From an uncultured Ruminococcus sp. (GTDB taxonomy: Bacteria; Bacillota; Clostridia; Oscillospirales; CAG-272), in contig CADBRS010000067.1 of the NCBI GenBank assembly GCA_902797125.1, positions 1 through 5,621 of the forward strand: DNA of 5,621 nucleotides, given 5' to 3'. A program made the translations under genes and the position numbers. The notes beneath the pieces were generated by a model. That model saw only the letters and a program-made list of their open reading frames with translations. It had not been told where the DNA came from and ran no database searches. Shown in pieces: positions 5,480-5,621 of the stretch (its first letter is position 1; every line of letters begins with the position of its first letter).

Positions 5480-5621
5480 CTTGTCACGGTGTATTTTTAC
5501 AAAAATTCACTTTTGTTCACCTAACAGAGTGTCTTTTGGGTATCACAGGTATAACAGAGTTGGCGGATAACTTACTTTCGCCTATGATTTCGGCTTGACG
5601 AAGAAATTGAACCACGCACAA
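5480..5621. other. AT-rich tail with short direct repeats, mostly unexplained
   Basis: Beyond the tRNA terminator the sequence is visibly more AT-rich than the genes to the left. TAACAGAGT occurs twice at a 30-bp distance (5522-5530 and 5552-5560). GGTATCACA (5539-5547) is followed directly by GGTATAACA (5548-5556), a tandem 9-mer with one mismatch. A small inverted repeat, ACAAAA/TTTTGT, lies at 5499-5504 and 5511-5516. I see no plus-strand gene with a start codon and ribosome site. Confidence 0.45.
5517..5621 (-). CDS. Possible 3' end of a convergent gene (partial, unrecognised)
   Basis: On the minus strand one frame is open from the right edge for 34 codons to a TGA at 5519-5517; the other two minus frames close within about 18 codons. 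The visible peptide ends SVIPVIPKRHSVR, basic and without a motif I recognise. The direct repeats of this region fall within it. If real, it would be the C-terminus of a gene convergent with the tRNA unit, sharing the intergenic terminator region. A chance open frame of this length is quite possible, so this is a weak call. Confidence 0.22.
   Translation of the reverse strand: MCVVQFLRQAEIIGESKLSANSVIPVIPKRHSVR

Noticed and set aside
5499..5516. ACAAAA/TTTTGT inverted repeat as an insertion-sequence end or terminator
   Set aside because: The 6-bp stem is nearly all A-T, no matching partner repeat or transposase is visible, and no T-run follows on either strand in a terminator layout.
5567..5621. 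Plus-strand open frame at the right edge (reads LTFAYDFGLTKKLNHAQ)
   Set aside because: It begins after a TAA, has no upstream ATG or ribosome site, and is under 20 codons within the window, so it is too short to support.

Overview
The window looks like a chromosomal stretch of a Bacillota (Firmicutes) bacterium with mid-range GC (roughly half GC by eye) and codon use favouring C/G-ending codons (Ile mostly ATC). Support comes from the strong AAAGGAGG-type ribosome binding sites, the extended -10 promoters, the fused chorismate mutase-prephenate dehydratase, and a DegV/FakA fatty-acid kinase pair. A Clostridia-type member is my best guess, but the sequence alone does not fix the family.

Positions 1-1797 hold two same-strand genes. 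The first is a 5'-truncated pheA (AroQ chorismate mutase, prephenate dehydratase and ACT domain). It is followed 36 nt later by a TetR/AcrR-family regulator. A rho-independent terminator lies at about 1830-1871. A near-consensus promoter motif sits inside pheA and could give the regulator its own transcript.

Positions about 1877-5213 hold a three-gene operon. It starts from a plausible extended -10 promoter and encodes a six-helix HdeD/DUF308-type membrane protein, a DegV-family (FakB-like) fatty-acid-binding protein and a FakA-type fatty acid kinase (DhaL domain, zinc-site middle domain, DegV-like C-terminal domain). The gaps are 13 and 47 nt. In the known Fak system, FakB presents a fatty acid to FakA, which makes acyl-phosphate for phospholipid synthesis, so the last two genes probably act together. 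The membrane protein's link to them is inferred from position only. The TetR gene just upstream is a candidate local regulator.

Positions 5214-5621 are mostly non-coding. They contain a strong promoter, a tRNA-Glu with anticodon CTC (5326-5397, no encoded CCA), two hairpins of which the second is a clear terminator (5435-5479), and then an AT-rich tail with short direct repeats. A 34-codon open frame enters the tail from the right edge on the minus strand; it may be the 3' end of a convergent gene, but I do not recognise it.

I found no CRISPR array, recognisable insertion sequence or obvious new system. The points most worth a second look are the promoter embedded in pheA, the serine replacing a conserved histidine in the DegV protein, the HdeD-FakB-FakA arrangement, and the unexplained tail beyond the tRNA.
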